This document shows, in pieces, positions 41,564 to 50,361 of a stretch of 64,000 nucleotides of DNA (its first letter is position 1; the number at the start of each line of letters is the position of its first letter). The notes beneath the pieces were generated by a model. It had not been told where the DNA came from. It did not search any database and saw only the letters and a list, made by a program, of their open reading frames with translations. Source of the DNA: Geoglobus sp. UBA235. Lineage in GTDB: Archaea > Halobacteriota > Archaeoglobi > Archaeoglobales > Archaeoglobaceae. The stretch is from positions 28,031-92,030 of the forward strand of contig DACG01000027.1 of assembly GCA_002494725.1 (NCBI GenBank), written 5' to 3'. The position numbers and the translations under genes were made by a program.

Positions 41564-42406
41564 ATGAAGGCAGAAGAAGTGATGAATCCAGATGTCATCT
41601 GGGCAGAACTGCCCAACACAAGAGAATATGTTCTTGAGCTTTTCAAAAAGCATGATATATCGGCAGTTCCGGTTCTCAAAAATGGAAAGCTTTCCGGAAT
41701 TGTTACCAGGAAGGACATACTCAGAAAGATAGAGGAGGATCAGCTGGCTCTTCTCATGACTCCCGATCCTGTTTATGTAACTCCCGAAACTGACATAAAT
41801 GACATAATCAAGATATTCTCCGAAACAGAGTTCAGAAGGCTTCCTGTTGTCAGAGAGAATGAGCTTGTCGGAATAATTACAGTGAGAGATGTGATAAGGG
41901 TTCTTGCAGAAAAGGGTATAGAGGAACCAATTGGAAAGTACGTCTCAAATTCATCTGTCTGTGTGTGGGAGGAAACACCGCTGAACGTTGCAGGAGAGAT
42001 AATGAGAATAGGCAACGCTGAAGCATGCCCTGTTCTCGATTCAGAATCGAGAGTGGTTGGAATCATAGATGAAAAGATTTTGCTGACAGAAACGCTTATT
42101 GAGGATTTCATTGAGTCAAGGGAGTATGCATCATCAAGCGATTCAGATGACGAGTGGGCATGGGAGGGTATAAGAGATTATGCGGTGAAATATTTTGAGG
42201 TCAGTGTTGTAAAGCTTCCAAGAGAGCCTGTTAGGAATTTCATGAAAAAGCCTGTTTTTGCAAATCCCCAGTCTCCGATCTCAAAGGTTGCAAGAGAGAT
42301 GGACAGGTCTGATCTTGACTATCTTCCAGTTCTTGATGTCAATGAAAGGTTCACGGGAATGATCTCAGATAAGGATCTCCTCAGGGCTGTTTACGGCATT
42401 TTTTAG
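41564..42406 (+). CDS. Protein of four CBS domains
   Basis: 280 aa made of two Bateman modules: CBS motifs near residues 5-50 (KHDISAVPVLKNGKLSGIVT), 65-115 (FRRLPVVRENELVGIIT), 130-180 and 220-280 (LDYLPVLDVNERFTGMIS). It has no catalytic domain, so it is probably a nucleotide-sensing regulator. A TATA-like box lies near 41527-41540. The third CBS repeat is followed by an acidic insert (SSDSDDEW). Confidence 0.85.
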   Translation: MKAEEVMNPDVIWAELPNTREYVLELFKKHDISAVPVLKNGKLSGIVTRKDILRKIEEDQLALLMTPDPVYVTPETDINDIIKIFSETEFRRLPVVRENELVGIITVRDVIRVLAEKGIEEPIGKYVSNSSVCVWEETPLNVAGEIMRIGNAEACPVLDSESRVVGIIDEKILLTETLIEDFIESREYASSSDSDDEWAWEGIRDYAVKYFEVSVVKLPREPVRNFMKKPVFANPQSPISKVAREMDRSDLDYLPVLDVNERFTGMISDKDLLRAVYGIF

Positions 42407-43023
42407 TACCATTTTCTCAGTGCCATTTCAAAAAGCGACCCTCTTGAAGACATCAGACCCATAAGGGCATTGTAGCAATCCTCCTTCACCTCGTCCAGCG
42501 GCCTCTCACCATCTATAACCGTTATCTCATCTGACTCAATGCTCAGGTAAATATTCCTCACTTTTCTCAGGTATTCAAGCTCCTCAAACCCGCTGAGCTT
42601 TTCTCTGTTTGAAATTCTTTCCATGGCAGTTTCTGGAGATACATCAATTATAAGGGTTAGATCTGGTTTTGGTGCAATTTCCTCGTTTTTTTTCAGAATG
42701 ACAAGGGGATCAATCCCCAGAGCACCCTGATACGCAACCGTTGAGTAGTAATACCTGTCCATCACAACAGAGATGCATTTGTTTATTCTTGGGAGGATGT
42801 TTTTCTCCACATCTTCAATCCTGTCGAGAATGAACAGCTCAAGCTCCTTTTCAGGCGGAAATCTCTTCTCCGCAGATTTGATAAGTTTACCATAAACACT
42901 GTCTCCCGGTTCCTTCAGAACCTCCGTCCTGAATCCGAACTCCTCCAGAACCTCTTTTATGTATGATGCCAAGGTTGTCTTTCCCGAGCCATCTATTCCC
43001 TCCACTGCTATCAGAAAACCCAC
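42403..43023 (-). CDS. tmk: Thymidylate kinase
   Basis: 206 aa from GTG 43023, with a TATA-like box about 23 nt upstream. The P-loop is GIDGSGKTT, the DR motif is MDRYYYSTVAYQG, and the lid lies near SNREKLSGFEELE. It phosphorylates dTMP to dTDP. It overlaps the CBS gene by 4 nt in convergent orientation. Functionally it would follow the ThyA-like enzyme at 14.1-15.4 kb. Confidence 0.93.
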   Translation of the reverse strand: MGFLIAVEGIDGSGKTTLASYIKEVLEEFGFRTEVLKEPGDSVYGKLIKSAEKRFPPEKELELFILDRIEDVEKNILPRINKCISVVMDRYYYSTVAYQGALGIDPLVILKKNEEIAPKPDLTLIIDVSPETAMERISNREKLSGFEELEYLRKVRNIYLSIESDEITVIDGERPLDEVKEDCYNALMGLMSSRGSLFEMALRKWY

Positions 43024-43062
43024 ACTCAGTGTATGTGGGGAATTTTAAAATCTTTGTGATGC

Positions 43063-44034
43063 TCAGTGTGATATGAGCTCTCTAACCCTGAGCAGTTTTG
43101 CGTAGTCCTCATACCTCAGAGCGGTATCCCAGTTTCCGGTTATTTTTGCAATTGCAAAGTATCCAAAGAGTATCGCGGCTATTGCAACTGGATAGTAGAG
43201 CCTTTTTATTTCAAATCCTCCAAAGCTCACTTTGAGATATCCATATCTGCATTCAGATACGCATTCGAGGCACATTATGCATTCCGGGGTTGTCACCTTT
43301 TCCATTCTGCTGACCTCAATGCACGCCGGGCAGACATCATCGCACTTAGCACATCCCGTACATCCGGTCTTCTCGATTCTTGCAGGTGAGAGTAATGAAA
43401 GCATACCTATAAGAGCTCCATAGGGGCAGATGAATCTGCACCACAGGTTTTTAACTGCAAGAGTTCCGAGGACAAGAAGAACTGTCACAATCACCGTCAG
43501 ATTTCCAGGTTTGAGCCAGAAATCGAGAAGCTTGACATCCGCTATTGCCCAGTACGGAGAGAAGAGAAACATGGCAGCCTCCTGAGCACTCATTGGTAGT
43601 ATCAGGGCAAGGAAGAAAGCAAGAAGGAGGTACTTGGTAACCCTGAAGTATTTTGAACCCTTAAATGTTCTTCCTATCCTTTCCCCTGCAGATGTCACCA
43701 TTTCTGAAATGAAGCCTATGGGACACACCCACCCGCAAAAACCCCTTCTGAATACAATCGCGGATGTGAGTACTGCCAGAAAAATAATGAGGGCTGCAGG
43801 ATGAATCGGATCTATGAATCTGTTCAGGATTAAGTTTTTCAGGCTTACAAGTGCCCCAATTGGAAGAAAAGCCTCTATGGATGCCGGTCTTTCAACGTAA
43901 GGCCACCCCCTGTCAAAGTGGCTCACAAATAGGTAGAGTCTCACCCAGGCATAGGCTGTTAATATGAAGAAAAAGACCTGAAAAAGCCTTCTGTAATGAT
44001 TTTTAGTGATCTTATTCACCTCAGGAAGCTTCAT
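43063..44034 (-). CDS. NapH/NosR-like 4Fe-4S membrane protein
   Basis: 323 aa with about five to six membrane helices. Two membrane-border CXXXCP motifs, CGWVCP and CRFICP, and two ferredoxin-type motifs, CTGCAKCDDVCP and CIMCLECVSEC, are present. Such proteins move electrons from the quinone pool or a flavodoxin to periplasmic or cytosolic partners. There are no nitrate or N2O reductase genes around it, so the partner is unknown. It could serve the cytochromes encoded in this window. Confidence 0.85.
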   Translation of the reverse strand: MKLPEVNKITKNHYRRLFQVFFFILTAYAWVRLYLFVSHFDRGWPYVERPASIEAFLPIGALVSLKNLILNRFIDPIHPAALIIFLAVLTSAIVFRRGFCGWVCPIGFISEMVTSAGERIGRTFKGSKYFRVTKYLLLAFFLALILPMSAQEAAMFLFSPYWAIADVKLLDFWLKPGNLTVIVTVLLVLGTLAVKNLWCRFICPYGALIGMLSLLSPARIEKTGCTGCAKCDDVCPACIEVSRMEKVTTPECIMCLECVSECRYGYLKVSFGGFEIKRLYYPVAIAAILFGYFAIAKITGNWDTALRYEDYAKLLRVRELISH

Positions 44035-44130
44035 TAACTGTAAAAAGATCCCAGACTGGAAATCAGTTTTCCCTAAGGTATTAGGGTGGGAGTGCTAAAG
44101 GCATTTAAAGCAGCGGTGCAATCAGTTATC

Positions 44131-44679
44131 ATGATCGAAGAGGCAATTGATGCTGGCAGAAGACTTGCCGAACAGCACCTCGTGGATGGCTCAAGCGGAA
44201 ATCTGAGCTACAGAAATGGGATAAGAATCACGATAACAAAAACAGGGGTTATGCTTGACAGACTCAGGCCGGATGATTTCATAGAAGTTGAGATGGGTAA
44301 AAGCGATTCAAGAGCATCCTCCGATCTAAAAGTTCACCAGAAGATATATGAGAAGACCGGCTTTAGAGCTGTGATACACTGCCACGGCTCATACAGTGTG
44401 GCTCTCTCTCTTATTGAAGACGAGATAGTTCCTGTTGATCTTGAGGGTACGGTTTTTCTCAAAAAGATAAGATTCATAGAGGGCAGATTTGGAAGTGATG
44501 AGATTGCAGAAAAAATCTCGGACGAAATTAAAAGCAGTGGATTTGCTGTTGTCAGAGGGCATGGGATCTACACAGCAGGGAAGGACTTTGATGAGGCTTT
44601 AAAGATGGCGGGATTTGTCGAACACTCATGCAAGGTTTACTACCTGACTAAGCTCTTTTCCCTTCTCGATATGCGCTGA
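44131..44679 (+). CDS. Class II aldolase (fuculose-1-phosphate aldolase type)
   Basis: 182 aa from ATG 44131; GCATTTAAAG at 44101-44110 is a TATA-like box about 25 nt upstream, so the longer GTG frame at 44086 is unlikely. Phosphate-binding GSSGNLSYR, catalytic-region TKTG, zinc histidines in IHCHGSYSVAL and VRGHGIYTAG, and a terminal His (VEHSCKVYY) match archaeal enzymes such as MJ1418. In methanogens this enzyme makes lactaldehyde, a precursor of lactate for coenzyme F420. Confidence 0.88.
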   Translation: MIEEAIDAGRRLAEQHLVDGSSGNLSYRNGIRITITKTGVMLDRLRPDDFIEVEMGKSDSRASSDLKVHQKIYEKTGFRAVIHCHGSYSVALSLIEDEIVPVDLEGTVFLKKIRFIEGRFGSDEIAEKISDEIKSSGFAVVRGHGIYTAGKDFDEALKMAGFVEHSCKVYYLTKLFSLLDMR

Positions 44680-44815
44680 TTGAGAGGTATGCTCCTGCTG
44701 CAATTCCAACAGCAGTGAGCCATGGAAGTCCGGCGATAATTGCAAATGGAGAAATGGATATCAGCAGTATACCTCCAAGGAACTTCAGAACCAAGGTCTG
44801 ATAGTACTCCTCCAC
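44648..44815 (-). CDS. 55-aa small membrane protein
   Basis: The minus-strand frame starts at GTG 44815 and encodes VEEYYQTLVLKFLGGILL, then two hydrophobic helices (ISPFAIIAGLPWLTAVG and GIAAGAYLSI) and a basic tail ending EGKRA. A TATA-like ATTTAAAACA near 44834-44842 lies about 23 nt upstream. Its 3' end overlaps the aldolase gene by 32 nt. Two membrane helices in so short a frame make chance unlikely. The function is unknown. Confidence 0.45.
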   Translation of the reverse strand: MEEYYQTLVLKFLGGILLISISPFAIIAGLPWLTAVGIAAGAYLSISAYREGKRA

Positions 44816-44842
44816 AAGGCATATCTTTCATGAATGTTTTAA

Positions 44843-45175
44843 ATGTTGTCCATGACAGTTATTGAGCTATACAGAATAGCGAGGGAATTCGAAGGGACAC
44901 CTGCAGAACTCCAGACGGTACTGAGAGAAAGGTGCGGCAATGTCATCTCGGTGGGGGATGATCTTTCATTTGTTGTCAGGCTTCCATCAGAAATTCACCT
45001 TGATGTTGACCTTCTTGAAAGCCTTGGAGGAAAGAGAAAGAAGCTTTACCCCTTCAGGAACTGCTGCATCTTTGGGAGAGGGTACATAGCATGGGATGGA
45101 AAATTTTTGAGAATAAGCAGGGAAATTGATGAAAAAATTCTGGAAAAAATACTAACCAGCCTGGACGTTGAGTGA
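44843..45175 (+). CDS. Uncharacterised 110-aa protein
   Basis: ATG 44852 is an alternative start. Alpha/beta, soluble, two neighbouring cysteines (FRNCCIFGRG) in the middle. The rest (MTVIELYRIAREFEGTPAEL) resembles a small helix-strand fold. No family is recognised. It is convergent with the prefoldin beta gene, overlapping by 24 nt. Confidence 0.55.
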   Translation: MLSMTVIELYRIAREFEGTPAELQTVLRERCGNVISVGDDLSFVVRLPSEIHLDVDLLESLGGKRKKLYPFRNCCIFGRGYIAWDGKFLRISREIDEKILEKILTSLDVE

Positions 45176-45499
45176 CGTCTTGAGCTTTGCCTGAAGCTCT
45201 GAGAACCTTTCTCTAAGCTTGCTCTCCTGCCTCTCAAGCATGTTTTTTCTTACCTCATAGGTCTCTATCTTTTCCTTAAGATCCTTTTCAACCTCTTCCT
45301 TTTTCAGCTTCACCAGAACGTTTCCCACAGCCCTGAAGGCAAATTCTCCTTCTGATTTCTGCAGTTCCTCAAGTGCATCTCTTGATTCCTTTATCAGGCT
45401 GTCAAGCTGAGCTTTCTGGGCTATTATCATCTGAAGCTGCTGCTGTACCTGCTGAAGCTGAGCAGCAAGATGCTGAATCTGCGGAGGAAGTTCACCCAT
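45152..45499 (-). CDS. pfdB: Prefoldin beta subunit
   Basis: 115 aa with two long coiled coils (about 5-50 and 75-110) joined by a beta hairpin (FRAVGNVLVKLKKEEV). The Gln-rich QHLAAQLQQVQQQLQMI start is typical. Six prefoldin subunits form a jellyfish-shaped cage that passes unfolded chains to the thermosome. It overlaps pcc1 by 8 nt. Confidence 0.93.
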   Translation of the reverse strand: MGELPPQIQHLAAQLQQVQQQLQMIIAQKAQLDSLIKESRDALEELQKSEGEFAFRAVGNVLVKLKKEEVEKDLKEKIETYEVRKNMLERQESKLRERFSELQAKLKTSLNVQAG

Positions 45500-45725
45500 T
45501 TTCCATCACCTCTAAGGATTCCACACATGCCCTCAACAATCTCAGATGGGAATTTAGACTAGCTCTAAGGGCCACGAGGTCATCAGCCTCAATTTCAACA
45601 ACAAGACTTTCCGAGGTTAAATAAATTTTCGCCCTACTTCTTTTTTCATCAGCCTCATCAACAAAAATCTTGGATACTATCTCAAGCCACTCTCTTTTTC
45701 CTCTAAGCTCAATCCTCCCCCTCAT
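45492..45725 (-). CDS. pcc1: KEOPS complex subunit Pcc1
   Basis: 77 aa from ATG 45725 (ATG 45731 is also possible). The small ferredoxin-like fold has the characteristic LTSESLVVEIEADDLVALRASLNSHLRL, with the Asn-Ser motif of Pcc1. KEOPS makes t6A on tRNA with Kae1 and Bud32. It lies between brix and pfdB, an order conserved in many euryarchaea. The start overlaps the brix stop. Confidence 0.88.
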   Translation of the reverse strand: MRGRIELRGKREWLEIVSKIFVDEADEKRSRAKIYLTSESLVVEIEADDLVALRASLNSHLRLLRACVESLEVMENG

Positions 45726-46173
45726 AAACATTCACTACCCTGACAGTTAAAATCTGCTTTCCATCATACCTGAAGTCAAGCTCTCTCCCCCGTCTCCAGT
45801 AAACAACCTTTTTTGGTCTGATTTTTAATGCAATTTTCTCCCCGGCACGATCCTTTGGGAGTGCCCCAAACATCAGGGAGTTAAATGGAATCTTTCCAGC
45901 AAAGTACACGGGACTGTCATCCATTTTCTCCTTTCTTATCACACCGACGTTTATTCTAAGTGTCATTTTCCTTGCACCATTTATGAAAAAATCCATGAAA
46001 GCGGGATTTCCCTTTATCTCCCTGACGACGATCACCTCTGGACTCATTTCAATAACATCCCTGAACGGAGATTTTCCCCTCTGAATGTAATTCCAGTTCA
46101 TGAATCTGGCAATGATCTTACAGAAGCTTCTTGTTCTCTGAGATGGGTCTCTGGATGTCGTTATTGCAATCAT
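45709..46173 (-). CDS. Brix-domain ribosome-biogenesis protein
   Basis: 154 aa, archaeal Imp4/Brix-like. ITTSRDPSQRTRSFCK (residues 4-19) is the Brix N-terminal motif, followed by the second half-repeat (VPVIV..., LPKDRAGEKIALKI). The protein helps pre-rRNA processing. It overlaps the USP gene by 4 nt and pcc1 downstream. Confidence 0.88.
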   Translation of the reverse strand: MIAITTSRDPSQRTRSFCKIIARFMNWNYIQRGKSPFRDVIEMSPEVIVVREIKGNPAFMDFFINGARKMTLRINVGVIRKEKMDDSPVYFAGKIPFNSLMFGALPKDRAGEKIALKIRPKKVVYWRRGRELDFRYDGKQILTVRVVNVYEGED

Positions 46174-47030
46174 GACTGCTCCTTGTATACAAAAACAGGT
46201 ATCCTGCTTCTTCTGACAATTCCATCTGCCGTTCCACCGAGCAGGGCTCTGACAAAGCCCTCACCTCTCGATGAAACTGCAATGAGGGTTGCACCTTTCT
46301 CATCAGCAAGCCTCAGCATTTCTTTGTATGGCGTCCCTCTTTCAATCACAACCTCTGCACTGATGTCCCTCTTCAAAAACTCTCTCCTGAGATTTTCAAG
46401 CTTTTCGAGTCTTTCCTCATCAACCCTGTCTCCCTTCTCCAGTACGTGAGCAATCACAACCATTTCAGCATTTCCCCTCTCCGCAAAATCCAGAACGTAC
46501 TTCATCATTTTCTCGCTGCTTTCTGAAAAATCAAAACCTGCTATGATTCTTCTGAAAATTGAGTCAAACCCTTTTCTCGGTTCACCATCCTCAGACGGGA
46601 TCAGCTTGATCACCAGTACGGGCCTTCTGCTTCTCTTAACCACACCCTCGGAAACGCTTCCAAGGAGAAGACCGGAGATGAATCCCCTGCCATGAGATGG
46701 TATCACAATCATGTCTGCATTGATCTCATCTGCTGTTTCGGATATGACAGTGGACGGCTCTCCTGTTCTTGGCTCGAGAACGGTGACAGAAAAACCAAGC
46801 TTCTCAATCAGTTCTGAAAAAATCCTCAGATTTTCCCTTGTATCCTGTTCATAATCACTTATAACAGCCGGGATGTCTATTCCCGAAACGGGGCCGATTA
46901 TCTTGTTGAGGTCAACAACATGAAGAATGGTAACTTCATGAACTCCGATTCTCGTGAGTTCCTGAATTGCAGATATGCCGAGTTCAGATGCCCTTGAAAA
47001 GTCAGTTGGGTAAAGGATCTTTCTTATCAT
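46170..47030 (-). CDS. Tandem-domain universal stress protein
   Basis: 286 aa of two UspA domains (1-145 and 150-286). Nucleotide loops are IPSHGRGFISGLLLGSVSEG and VSSRGEGFVRALLGGTADG, the GX2GX9GS/T pattern that binds ATP. It is a single-chain pseudo-dimer. A TATA-like box at 47052-47062 is about 27 nt upstream. It heads the USP-brix-pcc1-pfdB unit. Confidence 0.9.
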   Translation of the reverse strand: MIRKILYPTDFSRASELGISAIQELTRIGVHEVTILHVVDLNKIIGPVSGIDIPAVISDYEQDTRENLRIFSELIEKLGFSVTVLEPRTGEPSTVISETADEINADMIVIPSHGRGFISGLLLGSVSEGVVKRSRRPVLVIKLIPSEDGEPRKGFDSIFRRIIAGFDFSESSEKMMKYVLDFAERGNAEMVVIAHVLEKGDRVDEERLEKLENLRREFLKRDISAEVVIERGTPYKEMLRLADEKGATLIAVSSRGEGFVRALLGGTADGIVRRSRIPVFVYKEQS

Positions 47031-47104
47031 GTCTCTTTTTCTAAATTTGCGGCTTATTTAAGATTTTCGAATCAAAAAATAGGCTAATGGTTATTTGAAC
47101 TCTA

Positions 47105-48025
47105 TCAGGAGGAGTATGCGTTCTCCAGTGGAGGTACAATCTCCTTCTTTCTGCTCATGACCTTATCAAGCCAGACCCTGCTGTTCTCAAGTCTCGCCCC
47201 GAATGCCTTCTCCACAACAGAGTCGTCACCTGTTACTGCGAGAAGCAGAGTACCCTCCTTGATTATGTCTGTCAGCATCATGTAAACTCCATCGTATCCC
47301 TCTTTCTCCTTCATTTCCTTCATTCTACCAAGAATATCATCAATTCTCGGCTCTATTACTGACAGATCCACAAGCTCAACCTGTCCGATTCCAACCTTCT
47401 TTCCAGACATGTTGAAGTCCTTGAAGTCCCTCTTTATTATCTCATCAGCACTCATCTTTTCAATGTCTGAAAGCTTTGACTTCACCTGAATGCCGAATGT
47501 GTTCAGGTCTGCAATTCCGGCAATCCTTGCCAGATCCTCCGCAGCCCTGATGTCCTTCTCGGTTGTTGTTGGAGATTTGAAGATGACGGTGTCACTCAGG
47601 ATTGCAGAGAGCAGAATTCCTGCAATCTGCTTCGGAATTTCAACACCGTGATAGTCGTAAAGGATCTTCACAACCGTTGCTGTACAGCCAACAGGCATTG
47701 CAAGGAAGAATATCGGGTTGGGGGTTGTTATATCTCCTATCTTGTGGTGGTCAATTATCTCAACAATCTCAGCCTTCTCTATGTCGTCTATGCTCTGGGA
47801 GACATCGCTGTGGTCAACGAGGATAACCTTTTTCCCTTCCCATTCAGTCACAAGCTCGGGAACATCTATTCCAAACTTCTCAAGAACAAAAGCCGTTTCG
47901 GGGTTTATTTCTCCCTGTCTTACAGCCTTTGCATCAGTTCCAAGACTTTTCTTGAGCTCTGCATAGGCTATTGCTGAGCATATGCTGTCAGTATCGGGAT
48001 TTTTATGGCCTACAACAAATATCAT
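47105..48025 (-). CDS. ppaC: Manganese-dependent inorganic pyrophosphatase (family II)
   Basis: 306 aa. DHH motifs are HKNPDTDS, LVDHSD and IDHHKIGD; the C-terminal DHHA2 domain has SRKKEIVPP. Mn or Co at the active site hydrolyses pyrophosphate. A TATA-like box at 48046-48056 lies about 26 nt before ATG, giving a leaderless transcript. A single gene. Confidence 0.94.
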   Translation of the reverse strand: MIFVVGHKNPDTDSICSAIAYAELKKSLGTDAKAVRQGEINPETAFVLEKFGIDVPELVTEWEGKKVILVDHSDVSQSIDDIEKAEIVEIIDHHKIGDITTPNPIFFLAMPVGCTATVVKILYDYHGVEIPKQIAGILLSAILSDTVIFKSPTTTEKDIRAAEDLARIAGIADLNTFGIQVKSKLSDIEKMSADEIIKRDFKDFNMSGKKVGIGQVELVDLSVIEPRIDDILGRMKEMKEKEGYDGVYMMLTDIIKEGTLLLAVTGDDSVVEKAFGARLENSRVWLDKVMSRKKEIVPPLENAYSS

Positions 48026-48068
48026 GTCAGAAGGTATCGGAGTTACGTTATTAAAGTTTTCGAAAAAG

Positions 48069-48731
48069 TTATCTGAGCCTCCAAACCACAGCTACACCAT
48101 TCCCCAAGGCTTTAAACGATTTCAGCTCTGCATTCACAGGAATTTCAAACATCTCACCCTCAACAGGTGTTGGAGAATTCCTTCCACCGATTATCACCCC
48201 CGAATAAAAAATCCTGATCTCATCAACAAGTCCCTCCTTTATCAGACTGTAATTCAGTTCTCCACCTCCCTCAACCATGATCCTTCTCACACCCTTTCTG
48301 TAAAGAATTCTCAGAAGCTCAACAAGGTTGACCCTTTTCTCACCAACAACAATAACCTCTGCCCTTTTCCCTATCTCTTCAATTCTGGTTTTTTCTGCAG
48401 CTTCAGAAACCGCAACCACTGTATGCGCCTCATCATTGAGAATCTCCGAGTCAGGGGGAATTCTGCACCTGCTGTCCACAACGATTCTGACCGGATTTGG
48501 GCTCAGACCCTTATTCACTCTCATCTCTCTAAGTTCTCTGCTCTTAACCGTAAGTCTCGGATTGTCAGACAGAACTGTTCCAATCCCGACCATAACTGCA
48601 TCACTGCCGGCTCTCAGCATATCAACAGTCTGAAAATCCTCGGGGGATGAGATCCTTACCTGCTCTCTTCTCTCATTGCTTATCTTTCCATCAAGGCTCG
48701 ATGCCATGTTTATAAACACAAAAGGCCTCAT
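48069..48731 (-). CDS. 2,5-diamino-6-ribosylamino-pyrimidinone 5'-phosphate reductase
   Basis: 220 aa, RibD C-terminal (DHFR-like) fold. MASSLDGKIS, AGSDAVMVGIGTVLSDNP and EGGGELNYSLI are the archaeal Rib7/MJ0671 motifs. It reduces the ribosyl intermediate with NADPH in riboflavin synthesis (FAD and F420 precursor). It overlaps the CinA-like gene by 4 nt and is the last gene of the long minus-strand run. Confidence 0.92.
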   Translation of the reverse strand: MRPFVFINMASSLDGKISNERREQVRISSPEDFQTVDMLRAGSDAVMVGIGTVLSDNPRLTVKSRELREMRVNKGLSPNPVRIVVDSRCRIPPDSEILNDEAHTVVAVSEAAEKTRIEEIGKRAEVIVVGEKRVNLVELLRILYRKGVRRIMVEGGGELNYSLIKEGLVDEIRIFYSGVIIGGRNSPTPVEGEMFEIPVNAELKSFKALGNGVAVVWRLR

Positions 48732-49405
48732 TCCAGCAACCTCTCAAAGTATCTCTTTGCCTCCTCAACCCTCGAAGCATCCCTCCCTGAGAACTTCACA
48801 AGAACGTATCCGGGTTTTGGATATGAACCTATCTCAACATCGGGATATTTCTCAACAACCCTGTGAAGATGTCTGACTATGTTCTCCTCGTATCCATCAA
48901 CTCTGAGATAGTCTGCATGGTAATCCTCCTCAGCAAATCTCCTGACAATCTTCTCAAAGGTATCTCTCATCTCAGCCGGAACTCCCGGCATTGCAGCGAT
49001 GTTATCAGTCACAAATGCCGGAGCAACCCCTGCATTATTCTCAACTACCTCAGACCCCTCAGGTACCCTTGCAATTTTATTTATTACCTCCTCATTATCT
49101 GTCCACCTTCTTACCATCTTTTCAGCCTCCTCACTGTGAACAAGTTTTTTTCCAAGGGCCAGTGCAATTCCTTCTGCAGTGACATCATCATGGGTTGCTC
49201 CCAGCCCTCCTGTGACAAAGATGAAGTCGTACCTTCTGAGCCTTTTCAGCTCTTCAGCAATGTCCTGTACTCTGTCAGGAACAACAACCACCCTCTCAAC
49301 CCTGTGGCCAATTGCCGTGATCCTTTTTGAGATGTACGCAGCATTTGTCTCGCTTATCTCACCGCTCAGTATCTCGTTTCCCACTACGAGAATTGCAAAC
49401 TTCAT
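48728..49405 (-). CDS. CinA-like molybdopterin-binding-fold protein
   Basis: 225 aa, one MoCF_biosynth (MoaB/CinA N-terminal) domain: VGNEILSGEISETNA, FVTGGLGATHDD and PGVPAEM. There is no C-terminal amidohydrolase domain, so it is the archaeal short form. Such proteins hydrolyse nucleotide cofactors (ADP-ribose, NMN-type) or bind pterin. It overlaps MoxR by 4 nt. Confidence 0.85.
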   Translation of the reverse strand: MKFAILVVGNEILSGEISETNAAYISKRITAIGHRVERVVVVPDRVQDIAEELKRLRRYDFIFVTGGLGATHDDVTAEGIALALGKKLVHSEEAEKMVRRWTDNEEVINKIARVPEGSEVVENNAGVAPAFVTDNIAAMPGVPAEMRDTFEKIVRRFAEEDYHADYLRVDGYEENIVRHLHRVVEKYPDVEIGSYPKPGYVLVKFSGRDASRVEEAKRYFERLLE

Positions 49406-50361
49406 CTCCAGTCACCTTTCGGAACCTCCACACTCTCGACAGCATCTCTGACAACCTCTTCAGCCCTCACACCTTCGATCTCGTACTCAAGCTTTAGAAT
49501 TATTCTGTGTGCAAGGCATTCATAAACAACGCTTTTGACATCATCTGGAATTACATATCTCCTTCCATTCATAAGGGCAATTGCCCTGCTCATCTTTAGC
49601 AGTGCAAGCCCACCTCTCGGGCTGGATCCAAGCTCAACCATCTCATGCTCTCTTGTCTTCCTCACAAGCTCTGCAATGTACCTCAGTATTTTCGGATCAA
49701 CGTAAACGTTCTCAACCGCATGCTGCATTTCCACGAATTCTCTTAGTGTTACAGCACCTCCGACCTCCGATGTTGGATCATCTCTTTTCCATTTTATTCT
49801 TCTGAAGAGAATCTCCACTTCCTCCTCAACACTCTCAGGATAGCCGGGTATCAGCCTTATCAGAAACCTGTCAATCTGAGCTTCGGGTAAGGGGTACGTC
49901 CCTTCCTGCTCAACAGGATTTTGGGTTGCCAGAACAAAAAATGGAGACGGAAGGGAGAGGGTTTCTCCTTCTATTGTTACCTGCCTTTCCTCCATTGCCT
50001 CAAGCAGGGCTGCCTGTGTTTTAGGAGGACTCCTGTTTATCTCATCAGCAAGAAGAACGTTTGTGAATATAGGACCTTTCTGGAGAACAAATCTTCCATC
50101 CCTGAGTATTTTCGTGCCGGTTATGTCTGCAGGAAGCAGATCAGGAGTGAACTGCACTCTTGTAAAATCTGCACCTATGGCCTTTGCAAATATTTTTGCA
50201 AGAAGGGTTTTTCCAAGCCCCGGAAAGTCCTCAAAGAGAACATTTCCATTTGACAGACCTGCTCCGAGAATCTTCATGATGAGTTCATCACTTCCAACAT
50301 AGTACTCTGAAACCCTCTCAACAATTCCCTCCACCTTCCTGAAGAATTCATCCTCTCTCAT
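49402..50361 (-). CDS. MoxR-family AAA+ ATPase
   Basis: 319 aa from ATG 50361, preceded by GGTGGTG; an earlier in-frame start would extend into the previous gene. Walker A FPGLGKTLLAK, Walker B LLADEINRSPP, sensor 1 ATQNPVEQEGTYPLPEAQ and the lid with RGGLALL follow MoxR order. MoxR proteins remodel or insert cofactors in partner proteins, often with DUF58 proteins. It is the downstream end of the operon, followed by cinA. Confidence 0.92.
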   Translation of the reverse strand: MREDEFFRKVEGIVERVSEYYVGSDELIMKILGAGLSNGNVLFEDFPGLGKTLLAKIFAKAIGADFTRVQFTPDLLPADITGTKILRDGRFVLQKGPIFTNVLLADEINRSPPKTQAALLEAMEERQVTIEGETLSLPSPFFVLATQNPVEQEGTYPLPEAQIDRFLIRLIPGYPESVEEEVEILFRRIKWKRDDPTSEVGGAVTLREFVEMQHAVENVYVDPKILRYIAELVRKTREHEMVELGSSPRGGLALLKMSRAIALMNGRRYVIPDDVKSVVYECLAHRIILKLEYEIEGVRAEEVVRDAVESVEVPKGDWR

